From the NCBI RefSeq assembly GCF_028736035.1, contig NZ_CP117866.1, positions 10,209,001-10,273,000 on the forward strand: a stretch of 64,000 nucleotides of DNA, read 5' to 3'. This stretch comes from Streptomyces sp. T12. GTDB lineage: Bacteria > Actinomycetota > Actinomycetes > Streptomycetales > Streptomycetaceae. The notes under the pieces were generated by a model, which worked only from the letters and a program-made list of their open reading frames with translations, had not been told where the DNA came from and ran no database searches. Below are positions 50,154-60,600 of the stretch, piece after piece. The translations under genes and the position numbers were made by a program. Positions within the stretch are counted from its first letter, which is position 1. Each line of letters starts with the position of its first letter.

Positions 50154-50627
50154 TCACGCCCTCCCCTCAGGGATGCGGAAGATGCACCACGTCGTCTTGC
50201 TGTCTTTGCTGACGCCCCACTCCCGGGCGAGGGCGGCGACGAGGAAGAGGCCGCGGCCGTTCTCGTCGGCCACGCCGGCGGAACGCAGCCGTGCCGGACT
50301 CGGGGTGCCGTCGGTCACTTCGATGCGCAGTTCATAGGGGGAGCGTCGCACCCGGAGCCCGACCGATTGTCCCTTGCCATGCTTGATGGCGTTGGTGACC
50401 AACTCGGAAACGGCGAGCGTGGCGTCGTCGGTCAGCGTGGTCAGGTCCCAGTGGCGCAGCTGGGCCCTGGTGATCCGTCTCATCTGCCCAATGCGGTGCT
50501 CAGCTGGGAGGAAGTCGACCTCGAAGCCGCCCTCGTCCGCCTGGTCCCAAGCCGCAGCGGCTGCGGCGAGAGACGTGGGGGACGTCGTCGCTTCTGCGGC
50601 GAGCGTTTGGGCTCGGTCCGTCAACAT
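50154..50627 (-). CDS. RsbW-like ATP-binding protein (HATPase_c)
   Basis: A 157-residue protein from ATG 50627 after CGGAGG. TLTDDATLAVSELVTNAIKH (N box), ELRIEVTDGTPSPARLRSAG (G1), ENGRGLFLVAALAREWGV (G2) and KTTWCIFRIPE is the stand-alone GHKL kinase pattern common in Streptomyces. These proteins often act as anti-sigma or regulatory kinases with an anti-anti-sigma partner, none of which is visible here. Its start overlaps the dioxygenase stop by 7 bp, so the two are coupled. Confidence 0.87.
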   Translation of the reverse strand: MLTDRAQTLAAEATTSPTSLAAAAAAWDQADEGGFEVDFLPAEHRIGQMRRITRAQLRHWDLTTLTDDATLAVSELVTNAIKHGKGQSVGLRVRRSPYELRIEVTDGTPSPARLRSAGVADENGRGLFLVAALAREWGVSKDSKTTWCIFRIPEGRA

Positions 50628-51427
50628 CCCGCCTCCGAGAGCATGGGCGTAGGGACGGAGGTGGGGGCGGCGGGCGCGAACCCTCGCAGCATGGGAAACA
50701 GGGGCTCCCCAAGGGCTCGCCAGAAGAGCCGATCGCCAGTGAAGGCACGGCGCGCGTGAAGCCAGCGTTCGTTGTCCAGCAGGTATCCCTGACCGGGAGC
50801 CAGGTCGAGACGCACTTGATGGCGTCCGGCTGCCGCCCGCAGTCGCGGGAGGTAGGGCTGAACGAGCGGGTTCCAGCGCGCCAGCCCGTCGAACCGCAGG
50901 CGCACGGAGACCCTCAGATCGTCGTGGACGGTGAACACCTGCGTGGCATGACCGTCTCCAGCGCCGAAGAACGCGGTGCGCGGTTGCGCCAGCGCAGCCC
51001 CGGTCTCCCGCTCGCCGGTGAAGAGGTCGGCGTGCACGGCTTGCCCGTCGGTGAGCAGGCATTCCCCACCCGTCGTGGCAGCGTGTCCGCACACGAGGAG
51101 CATCAGACGGGGCGGATTGGGGGTGCCGGATCGTTCCGTGTGCGGGGCAAGCGGGCCGTTTCCAAATCCGGCAAAGCCCGCCCGATGCGCGTGACGGCGG
51201 GTGTCGCGGATAGTGGTGAGGCCGTCCGAGTCGCTGTCGCGGTGCGGCACCAGATTCATGATCCGGGTCGCGAAGGAGAGCACGGCAGTGCGCGAAGCGA
51301 GACCGTCGACAGTGACCAGGCCCGTGTCCCGCAGTCGTGCTGCGATCTTCTCCTCGGCTCCCGGCACAGCCAGATCGACATGGTTGCGCACGAAGACGTC
51401 GGCGTACGGCTGATGAACTCGGCGCAT
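50621..51427 (-). CDS. TauD/TfdA-like Fe(II)/2-oxoglutarate dioxygenase
   Basis: A 268-residue protein from ATG 51427 with AAGGAG eight bases upstream. LAPHTERSGTPNPPRLMLLV contains the HxE/D metal pair, GGECLLTDGQAVHADL follows the usual GG-x-T-x3-D pattern, and GYLLDNERWLHARRAFTGDR ends with the distal His and the 2-oxoglutarate Arg. The metal ligand pair reads H-T-E rather than the commoner HxD. The substrate is unknown. Coupled to the RsbW-like gene downstream; divergent from the NUDIX gene. Confidence 0.8.
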   Translation of the reverse strand: MRRVHQPYADVFVRNHVDLAVPGAEEKIAARLRDTGLVTVDGLASRTAVLSFATRIMNLVPHRDSDSDGLTTIRDTRRHAHRAGFAGFGNGPLAPHTERSGTPNPPRLMLLVCGHAATTGGECLLTDGQAVHADLFTGERETGAALAQPRTAFFGAGDGHATQVFTVHDDLRVSVRLRFDGLARWNPLVQPYLPRLRAAAGRHQVRLDLAPGQGYLLDNERWLHARRAFTGDRLFWRALGEPLFPMLRGFAPAAPTSVPTPMLSEAGC

Positions 51428-51595
51428 CACGGATCTCCTTGGCTGCGATGGATTGGTCCCACTGTTCGGCGCCGCTGGACCGGGGGTAAAGCGACAGGTT
51501 GTCGACTCGGGCAATTCGCCCACGCCCAACTCGCGCCAGTGGCCGCGTGCTACGTTCCGACCACCCCCGGCCGTACGTGCAATCCGAGGAGAGCG

Positions 51596-52015
51596 ATGGA
51601 GTACACGCCCCCCACCTGGCCCGTCTCCGTTAAGGGCGTAGCCGTGGACAGCCACCGACGCGTACTGCTGCTGAGGAACGAACGCGAGGAGTGGGAACTG
51701 CCCGGCGGGCGACTCGAACCCTCCGATGGCACTCCGGAGTTGGCAGTGGAGAGGGAGATCGAGGAGGAGACCGGTTGGGCGGTCAAGGCCGGTCCTCTCT
51801 TGGACGTGTGGATCTACCAGCCTCTGCCCGTGGCCATGCCGGAGCGGCGAGTCGTGATCGTCACCTACGGCTGCGCCGTCCTTACCCCGGACAAGACCCC
51901 CGTGGTGAGTCACGAGCACAAGCAGCTCGGCATGTTCGCCGCCGACGAAGTGCCCGGCCTGACCATGCCGGACGGATACAAGCAGTCCATCGCCGCCTGG
52001 TACGCACGGATGTGA
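51596..52015 (+). CDS. NUDIX hydrolase
   Basis: A 139-residue protein from ATG 51596 after GAGGAGAG. VSVKGVAVDSHRRVLLLRNE is the first strand pair, and GGRLEPSDGTPELAVEREIE, then EETGW, a complete NUDIX box with the REIEEETG catalytic core. It hydrolyses a nucleoside-diphosphate derivative; the specificity is not predictable. It is followed 6 bp later by the XRE-TPR gene, so it is probably one transcript, a combination frequent in Streptomyces. It contrasts with the broken NUDIX domain at 3840. Confidence 0.9.
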   Translation: MEYTPPTWPVSVKGVAVDSHRRVLLLRNEREEWELPGGRLEPSDGTPELAVEREIEEETGWAVKAGPLLDVWIYQPLPVAMPERRVVIVTYGCAVLTPDKTPVVSHEHKQLGMFAADEVPGLTMPDGYKQSIAAWYARM

Positions 52016-52021
52016 CCGACC

Positions 52022-53185
52022 ATGGACAGCGCGATGGTGGCGCGGCGCTCGCAACACACCTTGTGGCACTGGGCAACCCCGCAGGCCGAGTCCGTCCTCG
52101 CCACCCGCGATCTCGGGGCCATCCTCCGCTTCCACCGCGCCGTACACGGTATGAACCAGTCCGAACTCGGGAAGCTCCTCGGCTACGACAAGACGTACAT
52201 CTCGCTCCTCGAACTCGGAAAACGGAGCCTCGACGACATCGGATCCAGACGGCACATCGCCGAGGCCCTGCGTCTGCCCCCGCACATCGTCGGCGTCACC
52301 GATCCTGGCGACACCGACCACCGAGCCATGCTCCAGTTCGGCGAGTCCACCGTCCGCCTCGCCGAGATCGCCCGACAGTCCGGGCACGCCTCCGAAGCCG
52401 TCGCCGAGCTGTGGCCACTGGTCGCCCGGCTCGAAGCACGCATGGAGGACGGGCACACGGAGCGGGACGTTCTCCACCTCTTGGCCCGAGCCCGTGTCAG
52501 CCTCGGCGTCGCCCTGGGCAACGTCCTGCCGGAGGAACGACTGAGCACCGCCGCCCGCTGGACGGCAAAGAGCATCGACATCGCGCGCTACTTCGGCGAA
52601 CCGGCCTTCACCTCCTACGTGCTGCGCATGCACGGCAACGAGCTGCGCAAGGCTCGCCTCCACGGAGCCGCTGTCGACCGTCTGCAGCACGCGGCTGCCA
52701 TCGCACCGCACCACGAGGCGAAAGCAGCCGTACTTCCGCTGCTCGCTCGTGCGGTCGGCGCCCTCCGGAACCAGCCTCTGTTCGACGAGGCAATGCAGGA
52801 GACGAACCGGCTCCTCGAGGAGACCGAACACACGTCGCTGTTCAACCCCTACGCCCTGCACGAGATCCGACTTCGAGGGCTGATGGCCACCGGCAGGACC
52901 GACATCGCCGTACAACTGGTCGAGCAGGGCAGTCCTGTACCGACGACCACGGTCGCCCCACAATGGCGCGTGATCGAGCTCATCACCGTGGCCCAGGTAC
53001 GGCTGGCCGCTGACGACTGCGGCGGCGCCGCGCAGTCCCTGCACACCGCCGTCGAGGAAGCGGTCCGCCAGCGCCTTCCTCACCAATTGCAGCGCATCGT
53101 GCGCGCGGCGCACCGTCGGCTGCCGGAGATCAGGGAAGTCGCGGACCATGCCCTGGACCGGATTCGGCAAGAGTTGGCCGCCTAA
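52022..53185 (+). CDS. XRE-family regulator with TPR-like domain
   Basis: A 387-residue protein starting ATG 52022, six bases after the NUDIX stop. Residues 28-90 are a XRE helix-turn-helix ([20 protein letters not shown], then [20 protein letters not shown]). The remaining 290 residues are helical repeats ([40 protein letters not shown]). This RRNPP-like layout is common in Streptomyces. The ligand and target are unknown. Its position suggests it controls the NUDIX gene or the divergent dioxygenase. Confidence 0.85.
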   Translation: MDSAMVARRSQHTLWHWATPQAESVLATRDLGAILRFHRAVHGMNQSELGKLLGYDKTYISLLELGKRSLDDIGSRRHIAEALRLPPHIVGVTDPGDTDHRAMLQFGESTVRLAEIARQSGHASEAVAELWPLVARLEARMEDGHTERDVLHLLARARVSLGVALGNVLPEERLSTAARWTAKSIDIARYFGEPAFTSYVLRMHGNELRKARLHGAAVDRLQHAAAIAPHHEAKAAVLPLLARAVGALRNQPLFDEAMQETNRLLEETEHTSLFNPYALHEIRLRGLMATGRTDIAVQLVEQGSPVPTTTVAPQWRVIELITVAQVRLAADDCGGAAQSLHTAVEEAVRQRLPHQLQRIVRAAHRRLPEIREVADHALDRIRQELAA

Positions 53186-53377
53186 CTTGATCTCGTCCCG
53201 GAGCAGCACCGGCTGGCCTCGGTTGCCCGACTTGAGGAACGTGGTCATGGGCCCATCGCACCGCGCTGCGAGGCCGTCTACCAGGGGAATCCAGAGGGGG
53301 AAAAATCTGTCAAGGGGGGAAAGCCACGGGGGAATTGGGGCCATGATTGGATTCCGCCCACGACAGAGGTCACACTC

Positions 53378-54619
53378 ATGCCAGATCCGTTCGCCGAACT
53401 GTTGCTCCGGCTCCGGACGGACGCAGGCCGGACGCAAGAGCAGCAGGCAGACGCGATCAACGCTGTCTCCGGCCGGGACACCATGACTCGCCGGGAAATC
53501 AGCCGCTATGAGAAGTTCGAGAACGTCCCTACGAACCACACACTCGCCCACATCGCAGCGGCCTCCGGCGTCCCCTTCGAAGAACTACTACGGGAGGCCA
53601 AGGCCGCCCGCGCCCGGCGGAGGAGGGGGAACGTCCGTGAAGAGGAGGACCAGGACGACGTGAAGCGCCGCAAGCTGCTGGGCAGCGCCGCCATCGGCGT
53701 CAGCGCGGCTGCCGAGCCCTGGGGGCGGCTCGCCTTCGCGCTCAGCAAGGGCTCCCGCATCGACACGCCCGCTGCGATCGCGCTCATCAACCGAGCTGCT
53801 GACCTGCACGTCCAGGAACTCAATCTCAGTGCCCGCCGCCTGCAAAGCACCGTTGAGTCCCACCTTGACGCGATCACCGCAGCCCTGCCTCACGCCGGCG
53901 AGCACGAACGGGCGCTCACCATCGCAGCCGGGGAAACCGCCGCCCTTGCCGGATGGGTGGCCTGGGACCTGGGCGAGTACGACAAGGCTGGCGCCTACTA
54001 CAACGTCACGACTGAGTGCGCGGCGAAGGCCGGGCATCCTCCCCTCAGAGCCTTGGCCCTCACCTACGCCAGCTACGGGGCTTCAACACCGAAGAGGAAG
54101 CTGGAACTCCTGTCCCAGGCTTCCCAGGATGTGCGGGGCCACGGCAACGCCACGGCCGCAGCCTGGGTCCTCGGAAGGCGCGCGGAGGAATCAGCCGCGG
54201 TAGGCGACGAGACAGGAGCGCTGCGTGCGCTTGACCGAGCACGCTTCGCGTACGACTTCGCGGACCACACCAGCGAACAGGCATGGGTCCGCTTCGTGAC
54301 GCCGTACCGGATGGATTCGTTGGCCCTTTCCGTGTACGGGCAATTGGGTCGATCCGAACTCACCGCCACGGCCGACACCGCGGTCGACCGCCTCGGGGAC
54401 GAACTACCGGATGGCGGCGTCGTCGTCCTCGGTGATCTCGCTGCGGCCCTGCTGTGCGGAGGCGACGTCGAACAAGGCGTCTACGTGTCGCGCCAGTTCA
54501 CGGCCGCCTCCCAAGCCAAGCCCAACACGATGGGCAAGGAGCGCGCCGCGAAAATAGCCGCTTGGCTCCCCGACAGTGAGCGGGAACTCGCCCATCATTT
54601 GCGGCAGTTCGCGTCCTGA
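53378..54619 (+). CDS. XRE-family regulator with TPR-like domain
   Basis: A 413-residue protein from ATG 53378. Residues 5-70 are a XRE domain (LLLRLRTDAGRTQEQQADAI, then MTRREISRYEKFENVPTNHT). A basic linker (ARARRRRGNVREEEDQDDVK), a hydrophobic RRKLLGSAAIGVSAAAEPW segment and TPR-like repeats follow. The RRKLLG start of the second part looks like the Tat-like segment found in many such Streptomyces regulators. It lies 192 bp after the preceding regulator. Convergent with cutA-like gene. Confidence 0.85.
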   Translation: MPDPFAELLLRLRTDAGRTQEQQADAINAVSGRDTMTRREISRYEKFENVPTNHTLAHIAAASGVPFEELLREAKAARARRRRGNVREEEDQDDVKRRKLLGSAAIGVSAAAEPWGRLAFALSKGSRIDTPAAIALINRAADLHVQELNLSARRLQSTVESHLDAITAALPHAGEHERALTIAAGETAALAGWVAWDLGEYDKAGAYYNVTTECAAKAGHPPLRALALTYASYGASTPKRKLELLSQASQDVRGHGNATAAAWVLGRRAEESAAVGDETGALRALDRARFAYDFADHTSEQAWVRFVTPYRMDSLALSVYGQLGRSELTATADTAVDRLGDELPDGGVVVLGDLAAALLCGGDVEQGVYVSRQFTAASQAKPNTMGKERAAKIAAWLPDSERELAHHLRQFAS

Positions 54620-54681
54620 ATCGATCCCCTCGTACACGGGCGAGCTAAGGACACGAGCGCCGTCACGCGACACGTCGCTCG

Positions 54682-55008
54682 TCAGTCCCGCGTTGTCTCC
54701 TCAACAACCCACGACAGGTACGCCTCCGACCCGCCGGTCACGGGCAGCGTGATCCACTGGGGGACGTCATACGGGTGCCTCTCGGACAGCCACGCCTCCA
54801 GCTGCGGGAGACGGTCTGTCGTCGTCATGTACGAGATACGCCACTCTCGCGCCGTCTCGACCTCGTTCTTCCACCAGTAGACGGCGGTGATCGGCCCGTC
54901 GATGTGAACGCCCGCTGCCAACTTGCTCTCAACCGCGCCCCGTGCCAGCGCCCTCGCCTGGTCCTCGTTGTCGATGGTCGTCTGCGCGATCACAATCTCG
55001 TTGGCCAT
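54682..55008 (-). CDS. cutA: CutA1-type protein
   Basis: A 108-residue protein from ATG 55008. VIAQTTIDNEDQARALARGA, LAAGVHIDGPITAVYWWKNE, REWRISYMTTTDRLPQLEAW and HPYDVPQWITLPVTGGSEAY are the CutA1 trimer signature (the W-x-G/N-x-E and HPY-x-VP motifs). The family is called divalent-cation tolerance protein; its function in actinomycetes is unclear. Confidence 0.9.
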   Translation of the reverse strand: MANEIVIAQTTIDNEDQARALARGAVESKLAAGVHIDGPITAVYWWKNEVETAREWRISYMTTTDRLPQLEAWLSERHPYDVPQWITLPVTGGSEAYLSWVVEETTRD

Positions 55009-56029
55009 GCAACTGCCTCTCCAGCTCGGTGTACCACGACCCTACCCAGCCGCCTCTCGTAGTCGCCCACCTCTCCAGGCGTCGTGTGCGGGGCCCAGCC
55101 CCTAAGGCAGCAGCCTGAACTGGCACGATCGCTGCATGACCGTGAGGGGCCAGGACTGCTCGACTTCGAGCGAGCCTCCGTGGGGCAGCCCGAGCGGGTT
55201 CTCGTCTCTACGGCGGTCAACATGACGACGACCGGGGGGCGGGCCGAGTACGAAACGAGCTCTGCAAGGCGTACGGAACGGACGTGACCAAGTGGGAAGG
55301 GTACGGCCGCAAGCCCCGACCGGCTCGAGTTGGTGGAGGTGCACACCAGTCGGTGCCCCCTATGCCAGTGGTTGAGGCCGTACACGTGAATGGCGGCGCG
55401 CTGTTGCTGCGAACATTCTCGATCGCGTCGGTGGCCTTGAGCGTTGTGACGAGGTACCGGAAGCCGTCGCGGTTCAGATGGCTCGTACAGCGCCGAGACT
55501 CGTCGAGACTGCGAGACGCAACTGCGCCGCTCCGAAGTCGTGGTTCACCTGCCAATGATCGACCTCATGGCCCGTCGCCTCACCGGCGAGAGTCTCCCTG
55601 AACAGGCGCCGGAACCTGAGCAGAAATCAAGCGCGAATCCCTGGACCGGATGCTCAGTTGTCCCACCGGAGAAGCCGTCCATGCAGTCAGTCATGGGACA
55701 CCGGGAGGAGTGTCTGGCGCGCGAGCAAGGACGACCGGCCGGCCGGTCGGTCGGGATATCGCGCGTGGCGTCCTGGCAGCCAAGGTGTTGGGACGGACGG
55801 CTCTCTGCTTCTACCTAGAGGGCTACTCGGCGTGTCCGACACCTACCACCGTGATCGCCGGTCAAGGACAGAACCGAGCGGGGACGCAACATAGCCGACG
55901 ATCGCCGGTTAGCCAAACCGGCGATCTTGCGGACTATGGATGTGGGTTCCGGAGAACAGCCCTTAAAGCGCGCTTATAGGAGTTCTCTCGGTTCGCTGGA
56001 CAGTTGTATCTGCCAACTCGGGAGAGAAC
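55009..56029. other. 1-kb region without a supported gene, left flank of the integrase cassette
   Basis: Several short frames overlap here, but none keeps plausible protein throughout. Fragments such as VRNELCKAYGTDVTKWEGYG (about 55250-55300) and RSEVVVHLPMIDLMARRLTG (about 55520-55580) look like pieces of decayed coding sequence in different frames. The right part carries repeats of GATCGCCGGT (55853-55862 and 55900-55909) and a hairpin just before the excisionase gene. Confidence 0.4.
55900..55926. promoter_or_regulatory. Perfect inverted repeat upstream of the excisionase gene
   Basis: GATCGCCGGTT / AACCGGCGATC, an 11-bp perfect stem with a 5-nt spacer, about 100 bp upstream of the excisionase start. 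A further direct copy of GATCGCCGGT is at 55853-55862. Candidate operator, excisionase/integrase site or terminator; it lacks a U-tract. Confidence 0.5.
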
Positions 56030-56221
56030 GTGACGGTGTGCTTCATGGATGTCAGGGAAACGGCTGAGTATTTGAACGTGTCCATCTCATGGCTCTATAA
56101 GAATTCCGCGCGTTCCGGACTGGCAACCTACAGATTCGGAACAGGCCCGAATGCCAAGATCCGATTCAAGGTGTCAGAAGTTGAAGCCTGGGTGAAGCAG
56201 CAGCGAGTGATGGGCGGATAG
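56030..56221 (+). CDS. Excisionase / AlpA-type helix-turn-helix protein
   Basis: A 63-residue protein from GTG 56030 with GGGAG five bases upstream; ATG 56045 is an alternative. MDVRETAEYLNVSISWLYKN, then YRFGTGPNAKIRFKVSEVEA and WVK is the MerR-like winged-helix of excisionases. It lies 59 bp upstream of the first integrase copy, the classic xis-int order of actinomycete integrative elements. The second integrase copy at 61060 has no such partner. Probable role: directionality factor for excision and transcriptional control of int. Confidence 0.85.
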   Translation: MTVCFMDVRETAEYLNVSISWLYKNSARSGLATYRFGTGPNAKIRFKVSEVEAWVKQQRVMGG

Positions 56222-56280
56222 ATCTCGCGAGGTCTCGCACCGAGAGACCAGCGGTAAAGTGCTAGCTCGTTTGTTACAGG

Positions 56281-57444
56281 GTGTCAATTTTGCAGAATCG
56301 TTCGTTGGTTCGTGGGATGGGTTCGTTTTTCAAGGAGTGTGAGCATCCGCGGTCGCGGTGGTCGAAGTGCCCTCACCCTTACAAGGTCCGGTACCGGTCG
56401 GCGGCGGGGCGGCAGTTGGAGGAGTCCGGGTTCGCGACCCAGGATGCGGCCGTCGAGCGTTTGACGGAAATCTACAAGGCGAAGAAGGCGGCGCCGCGGG
56501 GCCAGGCGAAGGCGGAGCGGATCGCCCGGTACGGGGCGATGCGGTTTGAGGAGTACGCCGGCGAGTGGAAGGCCGGGCAGCGGGATCTGGGGCCGGCGTC
56601 GGTGGTGCATCTGGAGTCGCTGCTGAACATCCATCTGCTGCCGCTGCTGGGCAGCCGGCGGATGAACTCCTTCGACCACAAGGTGGTTGAGGGCTTCCTG
56701 CAGACCCTGGAGCGTAATGGCATCGGCCTGGCCGCTCAGGCGAACGCCTTCGACAAGCTGAAGGCGATCCTGCTGGACGCGAACCGGCTCGGGCTGTTCG
56801 ACGACAACCCGGTGGCCGGGGTGAAGACGCCGCAGTACGACCCCAAGCGGGTGGTGATCCCGTCACCGGAGCAGTTGCGGCAGATACGCACCGCCGGCGA
56901 CGACAGTTTCCTGCTGGTCGCCGACCTGATGAGCGGCTGCGGCATGCGCAACGGCGAGGCGTTCGCGGTCAACCTCAACAACATCGTCGCCGACGACGTC
57001 TACCGCATCACCGAGCAGGTCAACCGGACCACCTGCCAGTACGAGCGGCTCAAGCACCGCAAGGTGGGCGAGTACCGGGACGTGCCCCTGCCCGCGCGGG
57101 TGAGGCAGAGCATCGAGTGGTACGCCGCCAAGCACGGCACCGTCGACGGCTACCTGCTGCGCCACCCGAGCGACCCGTCCCGCACGTTCCCGCACTACCA
57201 CATCGCCAACCAGTGGCAACGGATCAAGAAGGCCGGCCAGATCGACATCCCTGACGGGATGGTCGTCTACGGCATGCGGCACTTCTTCGCCTCCAACTGC
57301 CTCACGCACGGCGTTCCCATCACCGACGTCGCCGAGTGGATGGGCCACAAGACCATCGAGATCACCTTCAAGATCTACCGCCACCTCATGCCCGGCTCCA
57401 TCAGCAAAGCCGCCAAGATCCTCAACCTCGACCTCGCCGCATAA
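56281..57444 (+). CDS. Tyrosine integrase, copy A
   Basis: A 387-residue protein from GTG 56281; ATG 56317 lies inside the repeat shared with copy B and may be the true start. The arm-binding N-terminus (MGSFFKECEHPRSRWSKCPH) and core-binding region (ASVVHLESLLNIHLLPLLGS) precede the catalytic domain with GCGMRNGEAFAVNL (Arg), VVYGMRHFFASNCL (the HxxR His is Tyr), and WMGHKTIEITFKIYRHLMPG (His, nucleophile Tyr). From residue 10 to the end the protein is identical to copy B. It follows the excisionase gene. Probable integrase of an integrative element. Confidence 0.9.
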   Translation: MSILQNRSLVRGMGSFFKECEHPRSRWSKCPHPYKVRYRSAAGRQLEESGFATQDAAVERLTEIYKAKKAAPRGQAKAERIARYGAMRFEEYAGEWKAGQRDLGPASVVHLESLLNIHLLPLLGSRRMNSFDHKVVEGFLQTLERNGIGLAAQANAFDKLKAILLDANRLGLFDDNPVAGVKTPQYDPKRVVIPSPEQLRQIRTAGDDSFLLVADLMSGCGMRNGEAFAVNLNNIVADDVYRITEQVNRTTCQYERLKHRKVGEYRDVPLPARVRQSIEWYAAKHGTVDGYLLRHPSDPSRTFPHYHIANQWQRIKKAGQIDIPDGMVVYGMRHFFASNCLTHGVPITDVAEWMGHKTIEITFKIYRHLMPGSISKAAKILNLDLAA

Positions 57445-57459
57445 CAGCCATCCGCAGGA
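56306..57459 (+). repeat. Inverted repeat, left copy (1154 bp)
   Basis: Runs from TGGTTCGTGGGATGGG to CCATCCGCAGGA and covers all of integrase copy A except its first eight codons, plus 15 bp after the stop. It matches 61045-62198 in opposite orientation. Identical translations in every frame I compared, including antisense frames, indicate (near-)complete DNA identity. Confidence 0.92.
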
Positions 57460-57600
57460 AGCCGAACCCTTCTTAAGCGTGTCATCGGCCTTGCCCCACC
57501 CGTTGGAAACGCAAAAGGCAGCTTTGCTCAGTAAGAGTTCGAAAGATCCCCGCCTGAATCGATCGTTTGAAGTACGGGTCTTCATGCAACCCGGATTCGG

Positions 57601-60600
57601 TTACCGACTGTTGAGGTGGCGGATGGTCTCGGCTGCTTCAGCGGCGAGGTCGGGATGCGATCGATACGGATGGAGTAGCTCTATCGAAGTTTCATCGCCA
57701 ACAGCCTTGAGCAAGCTCAGGGCCGCAATGCTGCGCTCGTGAGGAGGAGAGAAGGGGAACAATGAGCTCAGCCTGTTTGGGTAGGTCAAGGCGTGATGAA
57801 GTACAGCGCGTACGTGTTCTGGGTAGGACGAAAGAAGGCTGCCCACCAGGGATTTCTCAGTGCTTGCAGTCAAGTACGAGATTTGGCAGAGATGGTAGAG
57901 GGGGTCCACAGCTGCATCGGACAGAATGCTAGTAAGCCGTCTCCACGACGGCTCACTCCGAGTGCGCTGCTCGTCCGCTGAGAGGCCCGGCCGGTGCAGC
58001 CAGAAGATGATCTCTCCGTAGCAGCGCCAGGCTTCCGCGTCTGCGCCAGCAAAGCCGGACAGTAATGGGGGCGGGGCGGACAGGTGGGCGGCGCAGCCCT
58101 GAATGCCCAGGACGTGACACGCGACGACGTTCTGCCGGAACGGGTCCCGCACGTCGAGGTGGGAAGCCCAATAGCGGAATGCAGGCAATGCTATGGCTTC
58201 CCGACTGTCAAGAAGCTGATGCAGAAGAACGTCCGTAAATAATCCTGCGTCCCCCTGTTGCACAGCGAGGGCTGTGAGCTTAATTCGATCTTCAGGAGAT
58301 AGGGATTCGATCGCCTCTGCGAATGGTGCCGCGACTACGTCCTCGAATTGACTGTTGATGATTCGTTGAGCGTGATCGTGAGCGTCTGCGTGGTCCGGGC
58401 TGGCGAGAATCCGAGCGATGTCCGACATGATCTCCCGGACCTGATACGGAGAATCTATTTGGCCGTAAATATGGAGAGCGTCGACGAGTGCGCTGGAAAC
58501 CAGCAGGTCGTTCGTGTTCACGCCAGTCAGTAGTTCAATGATTTCGGCCGTTGTGTTCGTGTCCGCTACGCTGCGGTTGCTTGTAATCATGTCGAGAGCA
58601 GCCCATTGAAGATGCGCGGCACCGGTGCTCCAAGCGTGGGCGAGCAAGCGCGGTGTAAGAGTTACGGTGGCAGCATCTCCCGTATGTCGGAGCAAGAAGC
58701 AAAGTAACATCGGAACGGCGACTTCTCCGCGGCTGAGGCCGCCTACGCACCTGGCCAGCTTTGCTCCGTCAGGAAGTGCAGCTGCCTCGTGGGCAAACAT
58801 AAAACTTGCTTCTGCTGCGTGCACCAAAACATCGGCCGGCAGACGTGCATCGTTAAAATTGGACGGCCCGGCGAGTGCTGTAGCAATCAGCGAGTCCAGG
58901 ACAGGCCGATGTCGCTCCATAGAGTGCGCAGCTCCCTGCCGGAAACCTTCCTCTGTCTTGCGTAGAAGTAGCACGATTTGGTCTAACAAGCGTCCGTCGC
59001 GCGCAGTCGCACCTATGGCAGAGAATAGCCCGAGTTCGTAGTCACTCCATGACTGAGCTGGCGTTACTTTGTACCGAAACGGAGGGTCAATAGGGTCGAC
59101 GGCCACCACAGCGGAGGCTGATATGGCATCTGTGGCGATTTCCAAGCAATGGCACGCATCAGTCAAAATTATCTGGTCGGCCGCTGGCCCCAACTGCCCG
59201 CGCAGAGCCTTTGTCAGCAGATCGCTGTCCGACAAATCACGGAGCAGATCACGCAACGAGTCGCGGTCACTCATTAGCGGAACTGCCCAGACGGAGAGTC
59301 CGCGGCGATGCGGCCGGGTGAGCTCCGTTGCGAGTTCTCTCGCACTGCTGCAACGCCACACAAGGGACTCTGCTGTTATCAAGCGCGCATACCACTCGTG
59401 ACGGAACTCGAGTCGCTGCTGCCGAATGCGTATAACCGAACAGTGCAGTGCATCATCCACTACGCTTGCAGAGACCCCCATCTGCGTAGCCAGCAGGGCT
59501 GCGGAACGCATCGCCTCCGCCAGAGGAAGCCAACCCGTCAGGCGTTCATCCATTAATAGGGACCAGTGATGGAGAACCTGGCGGACGGCAGTGGGGTGCT
59601 GCAATTCACGAAGGTGCTCCGAAACCACGGCGCTCAGCAGGCCAACCCGTCCTGTTTCTGGGAGAATTTGCTGAACCAATCGTGCCGCCAGTGCGAGTTC
59701 GAACGCCGTACCAAAGGGAGCGTAATCCTCGGTCCGGCCAGTTGCACCGTACGAGCGCAATAGCGCGGTACGCCGGTCCCCATCCGGGTCGGTGACCCGG
59801 AATTGGTCGCCGATCAGTTCCCTAGGCAAGGGGGCATCTCTATGGCTGCTCAAAAGCAGGGTTGCTGACGCGCGTCGGCACCAGCCGCTCAGCTGCTTCA
59901 GTAGCCGATCCTGGAGGTGGCCTGGGCACTCATTGAGAGCATCGACGAGTAGGACGACCGGATAGGCGTGAGCCCGCGCAGCCCAGACCAACTCAGCTGC
60001 GTTATGCCTGGTGAAGGGAGCGACGCACTCGTCGAGGCTCTCCTCCCAACGGCCCTCGTATATGGCTGCCTGCACCAGTAGGGGTAGGCAGCCTGACCCG
60101 GCAAGCTCCCGCGCCGTGTGAAGCATGGTGTGGCTCTTACCCGTCCCAGAAGGTCCCACCAACTGAGCATGCCGCCCCTCGCGTAGCCACCCAGCGAGGT
60201 CCGCTGAGAGCAGGGGCTCAGTCCCCCCGTCTCTCTTCAAGGCCAGTGGAATGAGCTCGTGCAAATCCTGGGACAGATAACTGCTGAACTCAGCCAAGTA
60301 CGCGTCCAAGTCACCAGCGCCGAGCACGGAGGCGTCGGGCCGCACAGGCTCGGAAGAGACCGGTCGGCAGAAATCCCGCATGGTCGCTTCACCAAAGAAC
60401 CGGCGGACCACATCCGGAAGTGAGAACAGCATGTCGGACAGCTGTTCTTGGCCCCACAGCTCGATCAGCAGATCCGGATGTCGGCCACGCTGCTTCACTA
60501 ACTCGAGGTCGAGTGCCGTGTCCCGCACACTGGCGGTCGTCACTACTACCAGGCGACGTGCATCGAAGGGACGAGGCCCGCCTGCATAGTCAGCCACGGC

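Noticed and set aside
47836..50157. A 975-codon open frame on the minus strand (47230-50157)
   Set aside because: Only its last 164 codons (47230-47724) look like protein. The rest is antisense to the NsdA-like and TrmO-like genes, a normal effect of high-GC third-position bias.
50621..53551. A 976-codon minus-strand open frame
   Set aside because: The portion beyond 51427 is antisense to the NUDIX and XRE-TPR genes, whose motifs are clear. Only the dioxygenase part is kept.
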